Shown here in pieces: positions 32,967-41,656 of a DNA stretch of 49,503 nt (position 1 is the stretch's first letter; each line of letters begins with the position of its first letter). The stretch covers positions 1 to 49,503 of the forward strand of contig UQQQ01000006.1 of the NCBI GenBank assembly GCA_900543165.1. The letters are read 5' to 3'. The notes under the pieces are model-generated. The model worked only from the letters and a program-made list of their open reading frames with translations. It did no database searches and was not told the origin of the DNA. The translations under genes and the position numbers were made by a program. Source of the DNA: an uncultured Dialister sp. (lineage in GTDB: Bacteria; Bacillota; Negativicutes; Veillonellales; Dialisteraceae).

Positions 32967-33998
32967 ATGACGGATTTCCTACCTCATGTCTATGGACAGG
33001 AAAAAGTGAAGAAGGAGTGGAAGCGGCTTCTTGAGGAGAGGCGGCTGCCGCATACGCTGATCCTGTATGGTGATGAGGGTCTCGGGAAGACGACGGCTGC
33101 TTTTGACCTTGCGGGCGAGCTGACGGGGAAGTCGGGAAAGCTCTGGGAGGAGATCCGTCTCTGGCAGCGGGAGTCTTCCGGCAAGGAGCCGGTCGTGACC
33201 TTTGCGGATCATCAGGTCTGGTATCTTCGTCCGATGGGGATGGAGCTCAAGATCGAGCAGTTCCGCCTGTTTTTGGACGCGATGGCAACATTCGATGAGA
33301 CGGTGCATGTGTGTATCATTGACGAAGCGCAGACGATGATGGATCCGGTGGCAAATTCGCTCCTGAAGACCCTGGAGGAGCCGGAGGGAAATATCCATTT
33401 CATCCTCATCACGCATGATCTTCACGCGCTGCTTCCGACCATCATTTCGCGCGGCGAGCGGTTTGCCTTCCTGCCTCTTTCGGAGGGGGAGTATCTTTCG
33501 CTCATGGCTTCGGATCCGAAGAAGTATCATTTCCCGAAGGGAATGGATGCGAAGGTGCTCTTCCAGCTTTCGGAAGGAAATCCGGGGATCACGCTGGAGG
33601 TCTGTGATGAAAAGGGAGAGGCAGAGCCGCAGTCGGCGATGGATTTCTGGAATATCCTGACGCATGATGCGATGCCTTTTGCGACGCTTTCCGCCAAGGA
33701 GCTGGGGGAGAGGAAGGATTTCCTGCGGCGGCTTCGCTGGATCCGTCTGGTGGGGCGCGATATCATGGTGATCGCAGAGACAGGGGATGCTTCTCTTTCC
33801 CGCTGCGGGTCGGTCGCGGGACGTGAGGCTTCTCTCGCTTCTTTCTGGGACCGCGGCCGGGGCGAGGAAGCGATGGGCGTGCTGCAGACGGCAGAAACGG
33901 CGGTTTCCCGCTATATCAACAGTAAAAATGTATGGGATTATATTCTCATCAGTTTGGAACGTATACAGAAAGGCAGCCAGAAATGGAGCAGATCGTAG
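32967..33998 (+). CDS. holB: DNA polymerase III delta' subunit
   Basis: A 343-residue clamp-loader ATPase-like subunit. Walker A GDEGLGKTT is at residues 35-43 and CIIDEAQTM is the Walker B/DEAQ region; NSLLKTLEEP follows, the usual delta'/tau signature. The zinc-binding cysteine module that normally follows Walker A is absent. Start ATG 32967 follows AAGGAGCGAGTG; a GTG three bases earlier is possible. Its 3' end overlaps ricT by 16 bases. The order holB-ricT-trmN6-rsmI-metG-tatD follows the yaaT-yabB-yabC-metS-yabD neighbourhood of Bacillus. Confidence 0.9.
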   Translation: MTDFLPHVYGQEKVKKEWKRLLEERRLPHTLILYGDEGLGKTTAAFDLAGELTGKSGKLWEEIRLWQRESSGKEPVVTFADHQVWYLRPMGMELKIEQFRLFLDAMATFDETVHVCIIDEAQTMMDPVANSLLKTLEEPEGNIHFILITHDLHALLPTIISRGERFAFLPLSEGEYLSLMASDPKKYHFPKGMDAKVLFQLSEGNPGITLEVCDEKGEAEPQSAMDFWNILTHDAMPFATLSAKELGERKDFLRRLRWIRLVGRDIMVIAETGDASLSRCGSVAGREASLASFWDRGRGEEAMGVLQTAETAVSRYINSKNVWDYILISLERIQKGSQKWSRS

Positions 33999-34822
33999 GT
34001 GTCCGGTTCAAGCCGGCAGGGAAAATATATTATTTCGATGGCAATGGTCTGGAGCTTCACTTGGATGACGGGGTCATCGTGGAGACGTCGCGCGGGCTGG
34101 AGTATGGCTATGTGGTGACGATGCCGGCTGAGGCGGAGAAGGATGAGGAGAATCCGATGAAGCCGGTCATCCGCAGGGCGACGATCAAGGATATGGCGCA
34201 GCTGGAGCGGAATAAGGCGAGGGAGAAATCGGCTTTCGATATCTGCCTCCAGAAAATCGAGAAGTTCAAGGTGCCGATGAAGCTCTTGCGGGCAGAGTAT
34301 ACGTTTGATAGAAATAAGATCGTTTTCTTCTTCACCTCGGATGGGCGTGTCGATTTCAGAGAGCTGGTGAAGGAGCTGGCGGCGGTCTTCCATACGCGCA
34401 TCGAGCTTCGCCAGGTGGGCGTGCGTGATGAGGCGAAGCAGGTCTCGGGGATCGGCTCGTGCGGACGGCCGCTGTGCTGTGCGACATTCCTCGGAGATTT
34501 CGCTCCTGTGTCGATCAAGATGGCGAAGAATCAGGGATTGTCGCTGAATCCGACGAAGATTTCCGGCGTCTGCGGGCGTCTTATGTGCTGCCTGCGCTAT
34601 GAAAATGACCAGTACACGGGGGACAACAGCCACAGGAAGAAGTGCTGTGCGATGCAGCAGAAAGGAAAACAGTTCCGCGTCGGCATGAAGGTCATCACGG
34701 ATGAAGGCATGGGACAGGTGCTGTATGTGAATGCACAGAAGCATACGGTCAAGGTGCAGCTTGATGGCCAGAAGACGAAGACGCTTTCCTGGGATGTGGT
34801 AGAGCAGGTGGAAAATGACTGA
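33983..34822 (+). CDS. ricT: PSP1-domain protein RicT (YaaT)
   Basis: A 279-residue PSP1-domain protein. In Bacillus YaaT/RicT forms an iron-sulphur complex with RicA and RicF that promotes RNase Y maturation of messages. The PSP1 core (VRFKPAGKIYYFDG ... YGYVVTMP) is N-terminal. The conserved cysteine clusters GSCGRPLCCATFLG and GVCGRLMCCLRYE, plus a later KKCCAMQ, are present. Start ATG 33983 overlaps the holB end; the RBS is weak (AAGGCAG), fitting translational coupling. Its end overlaps the next gene by eight bases. Confidence 0.92.
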   Translation: MEQIVGVRFKPAGKIYYFDGNGLELHLDDGVIVETSRGLEYGYVVTMPAEAEKDEENPMKPVIRRATIKDMAQLERNKAREKSAFDICLQKIEKFKVPMKLLRAEYTFDRNKIVFFFTSDGRVDFRELVKELAAVFHTRIELRQVGVRDEAKQVSGIGSCGRPLCCATFLGDFAPVSIKMAKNQGLSLNPTKISGVCGRLMCCLRYENDQYTGDNSHRKKCCAMQQKGKQFRVGMKVITDEGMGQVLYVNAQKHTVKVQLDGQKTKTLSWDVVEQVEND

Positions 34823-35552
34823 GTGGACGCTGAAAGATGGCGAGCGGCTCGACGATCTGGTGCGGGATGGCATGCGTCTCATCCAGAGGCCGGATCAGTT
34901 CTGCTTCTCGGTGGACTCCGTACTGCTCGCACACTATGTGAAGCCGAAGGCAAAGGATCGCATCGCAGACCTCGGGACGGGGACAGGCGTCATCTCTCTC
35001 CTCGTCTCGGCGCTGGGGGGAAGGGATATCACGGCCTTTGAGGTGAATCCCGTCATGGCGGATCTCGCGCGCCGCAACATAGCGGGAAATGGAAAAGAGG
35101 ACCGGATCCATGTGGTCGAGTGCGATTACCGGAAGGTGAATGAAAGGTTTCCTTCCGGCTCTTTTTCGTTGGTGCTCGCAAATCCCCCGTATCGTGAAAT
35201 GGGGACGGGCAAGATGAGCATGCTGGAGGGTGTCGCCAGTGCGAGCTATGAGGTGAATGCATCGCTCACAGACGTTTTCAAGACGGCGCAGTACCTTTTG
35301 AAATACGGCGGCCGTCTTGCGATGGTGCATCGCGCTGACCGCACAGCCGATCTCATATCCATTGGACGGATGTACCGCATGGAGCCGAAACGCATGCGGT
35401 TCATTTATGCCAGAAAAGGCCATACCGCAGTGCGTGTCCTGATCGAGTGGAAGTATGGGGGAAATCCGGAGCTCACCGTAGAGCCGCCGCTCCTCCTGCA
35501 TAACCAAGACGGATCGTATACGGAAGAAGTGCTGGAAATATATGGGAAATAA
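34815..35552 (+). CDS. trmN6: tRNA1(Val) adenine-37 N6-methyltransferase-like protein (YabB/TrmN6)
   Basis: A 245-residue class I methyltransferase. Motif I IADLGTGTGVISLLV and the catalytic motif IV LVLANPPYREMG are present. Its N-terminus (LDDLVRDGMRLIQRPDQFCFSVDSVLLAHYV) is typical of the TrmN6/YfiC/YabB group, which methylates adenines in tRNA. It overlaps ricT by eight bases and is therefore coupled. Exact tRNA target cannot be told from sequence, so the gene symbol is by family. Confidence 0.85.
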   Translation: MTEWTLKDGERLDDLVRDGMRLIQRPDQFCFSVDSVLLAHYVKPKAKDRIADLGTGTGVISLLVSALGGRDITAFEVNPVMADLARRNIAGNGKEDRIHVVECDYRKVNERFPSGSFSLVLANPPYREMGTGKMSMLEGVASASYEVNASLTDVFKTAQYLLKYGGRLAMVHRADRTADLISIGRMYRMEPKRMRFIYARKGHTAVRVLIEWKYGGNPELTVEPPLLLHNQDGSYTEEVLEIYGK

Positions 35553-35845
35553 GGACGACCGTAGGGCAGCTTTCTCAGAATTGTGCTTGGACTCCTGGTT
35601 CGAATTAGGAATTAGGAATTAGGAATGGTGATGGCGGCTTTGCCGCAGTATAAATAGTGCGTTTCCCTCAGCTATTCCAGGAGGATGTCGACGACGCTAT
35701 GTATAAAAATCCATATGAAATCTGACAACGATTGAATCAGTGTTTCCCTAGCTACTCCGCTCGTCGCTGAATCATTAATTGAATGCCAGTGATCCTGAAA
35801 ATGCAACACCAGTCACTAAAATATACAAACGAAAGGAGCCATTCC
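35553..35845. repeat. repeat mosaic between trmN6 and rsmI
   Basis: Contains a GAATTAGGAATTAGGAATTAGG run (35603-35625), a half copy of the MITE-like element (35690-35750), and a stray GCGTTTCCCT end (35661). No gene or clear terminator is seen. The RBS AAAGGAG of rsmI is at its right end. Confidence 0.65.
35690..35750. repeat. MITE-like element, truncated copy
   Basis: GACGACGCTATGTATAAAAA... through GATTGAATCAGTGTTTCCC corresponds to the right half of the 160-bp element at 41657-41817. The left half is missing. Confidence 0.75.
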
Positions 35846-36691
35846 ATGAGTGAAATCAATCCCGGCACCCTGTACTTGGTGCCGACACCGATCGGAAATC
35901 TGGAGGATATCACCGAAAGAGCGGTGGAGGTCCTGAAACAGGCGGACATCATCGCAGCGGAGGATACCCGCCATACCCGGATCCTGCTGGATCATCTGGG
36001 CATTGCGGGACGCGTCGTATCCTACCATGAACATAATAAAAAAGAAGCAGGGCCGAAACTCATCGAAAAACTGCTTGAGGGGCAGTCGGTCGCGCAGGTG
36101 AGCGATGCCGGGATGCCGGTCATTTCTGATCCCGGGGCAGATCTGGTGCGTCTGGCGCTTGCGGAAAATCTCCCCATCGTGCCGCTCCCGGGACCGAATG
36201 CTGCACTGACAGCTCTTGTGGCATCGGGCCTCGACGCCAGGCAGTTTGCTTTCATCGGATTCCTGCCGAAAATCACCGCGAAGCAGAAGAAGCTCCTGAC
36301 GGATATGAGCCGCGTGCCTGTGACGCTCATTTTCTATGAAGCGCCGCATCGCTTGAAGGAAACGCTGGATACGCTCATCAAGTACCTTGGAGACAGAGAG
36401 GCCGTGACGGCGAGAGAGCTTACGAAGAAATTCGAAACCTTCCGGCGGGGGACGCTGAAAGAGCTCCGCGCCGAGCTGGATGAAAATGACCCCAGAGGGG
36501 AATACGTCATCCTCGTCGAAGGCTGGAATGAAGAGATGGCGGGGGAAGAAGAGGAAGAAGTCTCATGGCAGGAAGAGGCAGAGAAACTCGCTGAATCTAT
36601 GCCGCAGAAAGAAGCCGCAAGAAAGATCGCGGCGAAGTTCCATATGGGCCGGAGAGAAGTGTATCAGTACTTGCTCAAAAATGGAGACTAG
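35846..36691 (+). CDS. rsmI: 16S rRNA cytidine-1402 2'-O-methyltransferase RsmI
   Basis: A 281-residue SAM-dependent enzyme (tetrapyrrole methylase fold) that 2'-O-methylates C1402 of 16S rRNA. GTLYLVPTPIGNLEDIT, AEDTRHTRILLDHLGI, QVSDAGMPVISDPGADLV and PLPGPNAALTALVASG are the conserved family blocks. The C-terminus has an acidic stretch (EEEEEVSW) and a helix-turn-helix-like EAARKIAAKFHMGRREVYQYL. ATG 35846 follows AAAGGAGCCATTCC. Gene symbol is well supported by the blocks and by the yabC position. Confidence 0.95.
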   Translation: MSEINPGTLYLVPTPIGNLEDITERAVEVLKQADIIAAEDTRHTRILLDHLGIAGRVVSYHEHNKKEAGPKLIEKLLEGQSVAQVSDAGMPVISDPGADLVRLALAENLPIVPLPGPNAALTALVASGLDARQFAFIGFLPKITAKQKKLLTDMSRVPVTLIFYEAPHRLKETLDTLIKYLGDREAVTARELTKKFETFRRGTLKELRAELDENDPRGEYVILVEGWNEEMAGEEEEEVSWQEEAEKLAESMPQKEAARKIAAKFHMGRREVYQYLLKNGD

Positions 36692-37110
36692 TGACTAGTG
36701 ACTGGTGACTTGAATACCACTTTCGAGCATCGCCACTATTGAAACTCCGCGGCGCTTAGATCCTTCGACTCAGTTCTCCTGTTTCAGATAAGCCATTTTT
36801 AACATACGACGTTTTTCTCCGCTTAGGATGACGAAATGCGCTGCACCACAACCCTGAAGTTTGAAAGCAGGGATGAGTGGCTAGGGATTAGGGATTGGGG
36901 ATTAGGAGTAACTGGTGACTAAATACACCTACGGGTATCATCATGATTTATACTCCGCGGCGCTTCTATATTTTTATGCGCCGCACCACCATTTCGCATT
37001 TCTCATTTCTAATTTCTCATTCAAACGAGGCTTTCAAACGCAATCAAGGGGCGGCACGCCCCGGGATTAACTCTGAACCCACAACCTTGAACCCTACAAC
37101 TTTTATTTTC
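36692..37110. repeat. repeat mosaic with right copy of the long inverted repeat
   Basis: Modules in order: GACTAGTGACTAGTGACTGG run (36688-36711), inverted repeat right copy (36703-36856, core 36748-36822), GGGATTAGGGATTGGGGATT run (36876-36905), a CCGCGGCGCTTC / GCGCCGC hairpin (36957-36985), CATTTCTCATTTCT run (36996-37022), GAGGCTTTCAAACGCAATC (37027-37045), a GGGGCGGCACGCCCC hairpin, and ACCTTGAACCCTACAAC. No gene is seen. Confidence 0.75.
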
Positions 37111-37139
37111 TTTCCATTTCTCTATATAAGCGGTATAAT
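37111..37139 (+). promoter_or_regulatory. promoter of metG
   Basis: TTTCCA (37111-37116), 17 bases, TATAAT (37134-37139), about 64 bases upstream of metG. The word TTCCATTTCTCTATATA also occurs upstream of dnaK at 22709. Confidence 0.65.
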
Positions 37140-37202
37140 AAATTAAATATGCTTACAAAACGAAATCCTTTCGTTTGACCAATACAGGCAGGAGGAATTT
37201 GA

Positions 37203-39152
37203 ATGAACGACAAACCGAAATACTATATTACCACGCCGATTTACTACCCCAGCGCGAAGCTGCACATCGGGCATACATACTGCACATCCATCGCCGACAG
37301 CATGGCTCGTTTCAAGCGTCTTGACGGCTATGATGTCTTTTTCCTGACCGGATCGGATGAGCACGGGCAGAAGATCGAGCAGAAGGCAGAGGAAGCCGGT
37401 GTCACGCCGATCGAATACACGGATAAGATCGTAGGCATGTTCCAGCAGCTGTGGAAGGAGCTCAATATTTCCAATGATGACTTCATCCGCACCACCCAGA
37501 AACGCCATGAAAAGGTCGTACAGATGCTCTTTCAGCGTTCCTATGACAAGGGCGATATTTACAAGGGCAAGTATGAAGGCTGGTACTGCGTGCCATGCGA
37601 ATCCTTCTGGCCAGAAAATAAGCTGGATGAGAATCACATCTGTCCGGACTGCGGCCGTCCGCTGCAGAGAGTCAGTGAAGAAGCGTATTTCTTCAAAATG
37701 TCCAAGTATGCGGATCGCTGGATGAAATATGTGGAAGAGAATCCGGGCTTCATTCAGCCGGAATCCCGCCGCAATGAAATGATCCAGTTCGTCAAGAGCG
37801 GTCTCGAAGATCTCTGCGTCTCCCGCACGAGCTTCTCCTGGGGCATCAAAGTGCCGTTTGACCCGAAGCATGTCGTGTACGTCTGGTTTGATGCACTGGT
37901 CAACTACCTGACCGCGGCGGGTATCGTTGACGATCCGGAAAAATTCAAGAAGTTCTGGCCGGCAGACGTGCATCTGGTAGGCAAGGAAATCGTCCGTTTC
38001 CATACCATCATCTGGCCGATCATGCTGATGAGCCTTGGTATCGAGCTTCCGAAGATGGTGTACGGCCATGGCTGGCTCATCGTAGACGGAGAGAAGATGT
38101 CCAAGTCCAAGGGCAATGTCGTTGATCCGATCCCGCTCCTGCAGGAATTTGGATCTGATGCGATCCGCTACTACCTTCTGAATGATATCCAGCTCGGGCA
38201 GGATGGCAATTTCAGCCGCGATCGACTGATCGGCCGCATCAATTCCGACTTGTCGAATGACCTCGGGAATCTCCTGTACCGCTCCCTTTCCATGGTGGAA
38301 AAATACAGAAAGGGCGTCCTGACCAAGGGCGATGCTTCCTCTGATGAGACAGTGGCAGTCGCTTCGAAGGAAATCGAAGACAAAGCAGCCGAGACGCTCG
38401 CTGCATTCCGCGCCGGCATGAATGGCTGGAAGATCAATGATGCACTGAAAGCGGTATGGACCTTCGTCCGCGCGCTCAATAAATATGTCGATGTGACCAT
38501 GCCATGGGCACTGGCTAAGGATGAGGCCAAGGCACCTCTTCTCGATGCTGTCCTTTATCATCTCTGTGAAGGCATGCGTTTCGTCTCTCTGATGGCAGAG
38601 CCGGTCATCCCGATCGCGTCCGAAAAGATCTGGAACCAGCTGGGGCTCACCGATTTTAAGGATGCGGACTACAAAGACCTCGTCTGGGGCGGCATTGCTG
38701 ACGGCACCCATATCAATAAGGGCCCGCAGCTCTTCCCGCGCATTGAAATCGAAAAAGAGGAAGAAGCACCCGCACCGAAGAAGGCAGAGAAGAAACAGCC
38801 GAAGAAGGAAGCTAAGAAAGAAGAAAAGAAAGAAGCGATTTCCATCGATGATTTCTTCAAGACAGACCTTCGCGTCGCAGAAATCCTGACGGCTGAAAAG
38901 GTCGAAAAATCCAAGAAGCTCATCAAGATGACTGTATCTCTGGGAGATGGCGAGACGCGCACCGTCGTGAGCGGGATCTCCGAATACTACCAGCCGGAAG
39001 AACTCATCGGCAAGCACGTCATCTTTGTGTCGAACCTGAAATCGGCGAAACTCATGGGGATCGAGTCGCAGGGGATGATCCTCGCGGCGTCGAAAGACGG
39101 CAGTCTCAAGGTACCTTTCGTCGATATGCCTGCCGGCAGCCGGGTGAAATGA
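37203..39152 (+). CDS. metG: methionyl-tRNA synthetase
   Basis: A 649-residue class I synthetase. HIGH is at residues 21-24 and KMSKSKGN near 299. The zinc knuckle is CVPCESF ... ICPDCGRP. A lysine/glutamate-rich linker (38755-38840) joins the C-terminal tRNA-binding domain (EMAP-II/Trbp111 fold, DLRVAEILTAEKV ... SQGMILAAS). This is the long dimeric form with fused tRNA-binding domain. AGGAGGAATTTG precedes ATG 37203. No T-box is seen upstream. The last bases overlap tatD. Confidence 0.97.
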   Translation: MNDKPKYYITTPIYYPSAKLHIGHTYCTSIADSMARFKRLDGYDVFFLTGSDEHGQKIEQKAEEAGVTPIEYTDKIVGMFQQLWKELNISNDDFIRTTQKRHEKVVQMLFQRSYDKGDIYKGKYEGWYCVPCESFWPENKLDENHICPDCGRPLQRVSEEAYFFKMSKYADRWMKYVEENPGFIQPESRRNEMIQFVKSGLEDLCVSRTSFSWGIKVPFDPKHVVYVWFDALVNYLTAAGIVDDPEKFKKFWPADVHLVGKEIVRFHTIIWPIMLMSLGIELPKMVYGHGWLIVDGEKMSKSKGNVVDPIPLLQEFGSDAIRYYLLNDIQLGQDGNFSRDRLIGRINSDLSNDLGNLLYRSLSMVEKYRKGVLTKGDASSDETVAVASKEIEDKAAETLAAFRAGMNGWKINDALKAVWTFVRALNKYVDVTMPWALAKDEAKAPLLDAVLYHLCEGMRFVSLMAEPVIPIASEKIWNQLGLTDFKDADYKDLVWGGIADGTHINKGPQLFPRIEIEKEEEAPAPKKAEKKQPKKEAKKEEKKEAISIDDFFKTDLRVAEILTAEKVEKSKKLIKMTVSLGDGETRTVVSGISEYYQPEELIGKHVIFVSNLKSAKLMGIESQGMILAASKDGSLKVPFVDMPAGSRVK

Positions 39153-39925
39153 TGGGGCTCTTCGATACCCACGCACACCTGTACGACAAAGCCTTTGACC
39201 GTGACCGGGAAGAGGTCATCCATCACATATTCGAGACGCTGGACTACGTGGTCATCCCTTCCGAAGACCTTGCAACCAGTGAAAAAGCGGTGGCTCTCGC
39301 AGAGAGCCACCCTTCTCTGTATGCAGCAGTCGGTATCCATCCGCAGGTGACAAAGGATGCGACGGAAGAGGCGCTTGCAGCCATTAGAACGCTTGCCTGT
39401 ACGCATGACAAGGTGAAAGCGGTGGGGGAGATCGGGCTGGACTACTACTATCTCTACACGGATAAGGAAACACAGAAATACTGGTTTGCCCGCCAGATCG
39501 AGCTCGCCAAAGAGCTTGACCTTCCCATCCTCATCCATGACCGGGATGCCCACGGAGATACGCTCTCCATCCTGAAAGCGCACCAAGGAGGAAATCTGCG
39601 CGGCATCCTCCACTGCTTTTCCGGCAGTCTGGAGACCGCGAAGGAACTCATGAAGCTCGGCTTCTACATCTCCTTTGCAGGGCCCGTCGTTTTTCCGAAG
39701 AGCCTGAAGCTCAAAGAAGTCGCCAAAGAGATCCCGATGGATCGTCTCCTCATAGAAACGGACAGTCCATATCTCACCCCGCCGCCCTTCCGCGGGAAGC
39801 GAAACGACCCGTCCAACGTCCGCTTCGTCGCCGAAGAACTCGCTCATCTGAAAGGCGTATCAGTGGAAGAAATCGCGAAGCAGACAAAGAAGAATGCGAT
39901 GGAAGTGTATGAGATAGAGGAGTAA
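39149..39925 (+). CDS. TatD family metal-dependent hydrolase
   Basis: A 258-residue TIM-barrel metal-dependent DNase/hydrolase of the TatD/YabD family. Metal ligands are in FDTHAHL, AVGEIGLDYYY, ILIHDRDAHGD, LHCFSGS and ETDSPYLTPPP. The first ATG overlaps the metG stop; a second ATG at 39152 is equally likely (MGLFDTHAHL). metG-tatD is the conserved Firmicute order. The family has 3'-exonuclease activity and is linked to DNA repair or RNA quality control. Confidence 0.93.
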   Translation: MMGLFDTHAHLYDKAFDRDREEVIHHIFETLDYVVIPSEDLATSEKAVALAESHPSLYAAVGIHPQVTKDATEEALAAIRTLACTHDKVKAVGEIGLDYYYLYTDKETQKYWFARQIELAKELDLPILIHDRDAHGDTLSILKAHQGGNLRGILHCFSGSLETAKELMKLGFYISFAGPVVFPKSLKLKEVAKEIPMDRLLIETDSPYLTPPPFRGKRNDPSNVRFVAEELAHLKGVSVEEIAKQTKKNAMEVYEIEE

Positions 39926-40193
39926 GGTTTGACGGGTTCAGGGTTCAGGGTTCAGGGGTAGCCCATGGGGTGTGCGGTCCCTTGAATGCGTTTGAAAGCA
40001 GGGGTGAGTGACTGGTGACTAGTGACTGGTGACTTGAATACCACTTTCAGGCATCGCCCCATATATGCTCGCGGCGAAGCCGCCACCGCCATTTCTCATT
40101 TATCGTTCACATTGGAGCTTTCATCCCCAATCAAGGGACGATACGCCACACGAGAGAATCCTGAACTCTGAACCATTTATTTTATTTTCCCCC
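39926..40193. repeat. repeat mosaic between tatD and rpsF
   Basis: GGGTTCAGGGTTCAGGGGTA run (39939-39959), GTGACTGGTGACTAGTGACT run (40009-40034), GAATACCACTTTCAGGCATCGCC (also in the long inverted repeat), CGCGGCGAAGCCGCC hairpin, ATTTCTCATTT words and an ATCAAGGGACGATACGCC module. No gene or terminator is seen. Confidence 0.65.
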
Positions 40194-40222
40194 TTGCATT
40201 TCATCTCTGAAACGGATATAAT
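40194..40222 (+). promoter_or_regulatory. promoter of rpsF-ssb-rpsR
   Basis: TTGCAT (40194-40199), 17 bases, TATAAT (40217-40222). The leader before rpsF is about 70 bases and includes a CCCATGGAGAGCATGGG stem. In Firmicutes the S6:S18 complex can repress this operon by binding the leader; I could not confirm that motif here. Confidence 0.88.
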
Positions 40223-40301
40223 ATAAAAGCTTGCTTTGATGCAGGCAACTTCTCTTCCCATGGAGAGCATGGGACATAAGTCCAAAAAGGAGGCGAATTT
40301 C

Positions 40302-40586
40302 GTGAAAAAGTATGAAGTTATGTTCATTGTGAATGCAGCAAATGATGAAGTCATCAAAGCTGCTGTCAAACTGGTACAGGACACCATCACCAGAATCGGT
40401 GGCACCATTGACAAAGTTGATGAATGGGGCAAACGTCATCTTGCCTACGAAGTCAGACACCAGAGCGAAGGTTACTACGTAGTAGTAGATTTCCAGGCTG
40501 ACCCGGCAGAGATCAAAGAGCTTGACCGCGTTATCAAGATTCATGAAGAAATTATCCGTCATATCATTGTAAAACAGGATGACTAA
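40302..40586 (+). CDS. rpsF: 30S ribosomal protein S6
   Basis: A 94-residue S6. MKKYEVMFIVNAANDEVI, GKRHLAYEVRHQSEGYYVVVDF and the C-terminal RVIKIHEEIIRHIIVKQDD are typical. The start is GTG 40302, preceded by AAAAGGAGGCG; upstream in-frame ATGs would add unrelated leader-encoded residues. First gene of the S6-SSB-S18 operon; ssb begins 11 bases after the stop. Confidence 0.97.
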   Translation: MKKYEVMFIVNAANDEVIKAAVKLVQDTITRIGGTIDKVDEWGKRHLAYEVRHQSEGYYVVVDFQADPAEIKELDRVIKIHEEIIRHIIVKQDD

Positions 40587-40597
40587 GAGGTAGCACA

Positions 40598-41131
40598 ATG
40601 AATTCAGTTCAAATCATGGGTAATTTGGGGCGGGATCCGGTTATGCGTGCAACAAAGACCGGCCGCGCCGTTGCATCTTTTAGTGTCGCTGTCAGCCGTA
40701 TGTATACGACACCACAGGGCGAACAGAAAGAGATCACTGACTGGATTAACGTTGTGGCTTGGGGCAATCTGGCAGAAGCTGTAGGAAATCAGCTGAAAAA
40801 AGGCAGCCGCGTTTTCGTGGAGGGCCGTTATACCACTCGTTCCTACGACACACCAGATGGACAGAGAAGATGGATCAGTGAAGTGAATGCTAACTTTGTT
40901 GCCATTCCGATTGGTGCACCTTCTCATCAGCAGTCTCAGGATAATGCTTTTGGTGGAAATGGTGGTTATGGTGCCAATGGTGGATATAACACCAATGGCG
41001 GATATGGCGCAAACAATGGCGGCTTCAATAACGGGGCTTCCCAGTTCGGCCAGAGCCAACCACAGAGCCAGCCGAAGAGCAGTTTTGGTCAGTTCGGACA
41101 GGCTTCCAAAGATGAAGACATTCCGTTCTGA
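40598..41131 (+). CDS. ssb: single-stranded DNA-binding protein
   Basis: A 177-residue SSB. The OB-fold occupies about residues 1-105 (MNSVQIMGNLGRDPVMRAT ... TDWINVVAWGNLAEAVG). A flexible Gly/Asn/Tyr-rich linker with NGGYGANGGYNTNGGYG repeats follows, then the conserved acidic tail DEDIPF that recruits partner proteins. Its position between rpsF and rpsR is conserved across Firmicutes. Ribosome-binding site is AGAGGTAG. Confidence 0.97.
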   Translation: MNSVQIMGNLGRDPVMRATKTGRAVASFSVAVSRMYTTPQGEQKEITDWINVVAWGNLAEAVGNQLKKGSRVFVEGRYTTRSYDTPDGQRRWISEVNANFVAIPIGAPSHQQSQDNAFGGNGGYGANGGYNTNGGYGANNGGFNNGASQFGQSQPQSQPKSSFGQFGQASKDEDIPF

Positions 41132-41160
41132 GATACATTGATTTTGGAGGATAAACTAGC

Positions 41161-41394
41161 ATGATCAGAAGAGATAGAGTAAGAAGACCGAGAAGAAAGG
41201 TCTGCCAGTGCTGCGTAGATCACGTAGACACCATTGATTACAAAGACATTGCCGCACTTCGCCGTTTCGTTTCCGAAAGAGGTAAGATCCTTCCTCGCCG
41301 CGTAACCGGCACATGCGCTAAACATCAGCGTAAGATCAATCTCGCTATCAAGAGAGCAAGAGCCATCGCTCTGCTTCCTTTCAGCGCTGACTAA
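41161..41394 (+). CDS. rpsR: 30S ribosomal protein S18
   Basis: A 77-residue basic S18. RRKVCQCCVDHVDTIDYKD carries the cysteine cluster of the zinc-binding S18 form; ERGKILPRRVTGTCAKHQRKI is the rRNA-binding core. ATG 41161 follows GGAGGATAAACTAGC. Last gene of the operon; a strong terminator follows. Confidence 0.97.
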   Translation: MIRRDRVRRPRRKVCQCCVDHVDTIDYKDIAALRRFVSERGKILPRRVTGTCAKHQRKINLAIKRARAIALLPFSAD

Positions 41395-41404
41395 TCAAAA
41401 GCGG

Positions 41405-41438
41405 AAAATCCCAAGACCATGGTCTTGGGATTTTTTTA
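41405..41438 (+). terminator. terminator of rpsF-ssb-rpsR
   Basis: Perfect 14-bp stem AAAATCCCAAGACC / GGTCTTGGGATTTT with loop AT, then a T run. Confidence 0.94.
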
Positions 41439-41656
41439 TTGGGAAAATGGGGGTAGGGGTAGCCCGCGGGACGGGGCGTCCATTGATTATGGATGAAAGC
41501 TTTGCTCGAATGAGGAATTAGGAATTAGGAATGAGGAATAAAGGTGGCGGCTTCGCCGCGAATGACAAAGATTTCTCGCTTCGCTCGAAATGACAATGTG
41601 GGGGAATCTGATGTCTCTCAGTCTCATAGTCTCGCAGTCTTTTAGTCTGATTCCTC

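Noticed and set aside
37081..37202. T-box leader for metG
   Set aside because: No T-box word, Stem I or terminator upstream of metG; only a promoter and repeats.
37143..39176. Long open frame opposite metG
   Set aside because: Shadow of the methionyl-tRNA synthetase gene; no motifs or start signals.
40223..40301. S6:S18-binding leader of rpsF
   Set aside because: A small stem is visible but I could not find the diagnostic conserved loop, so it is not called.
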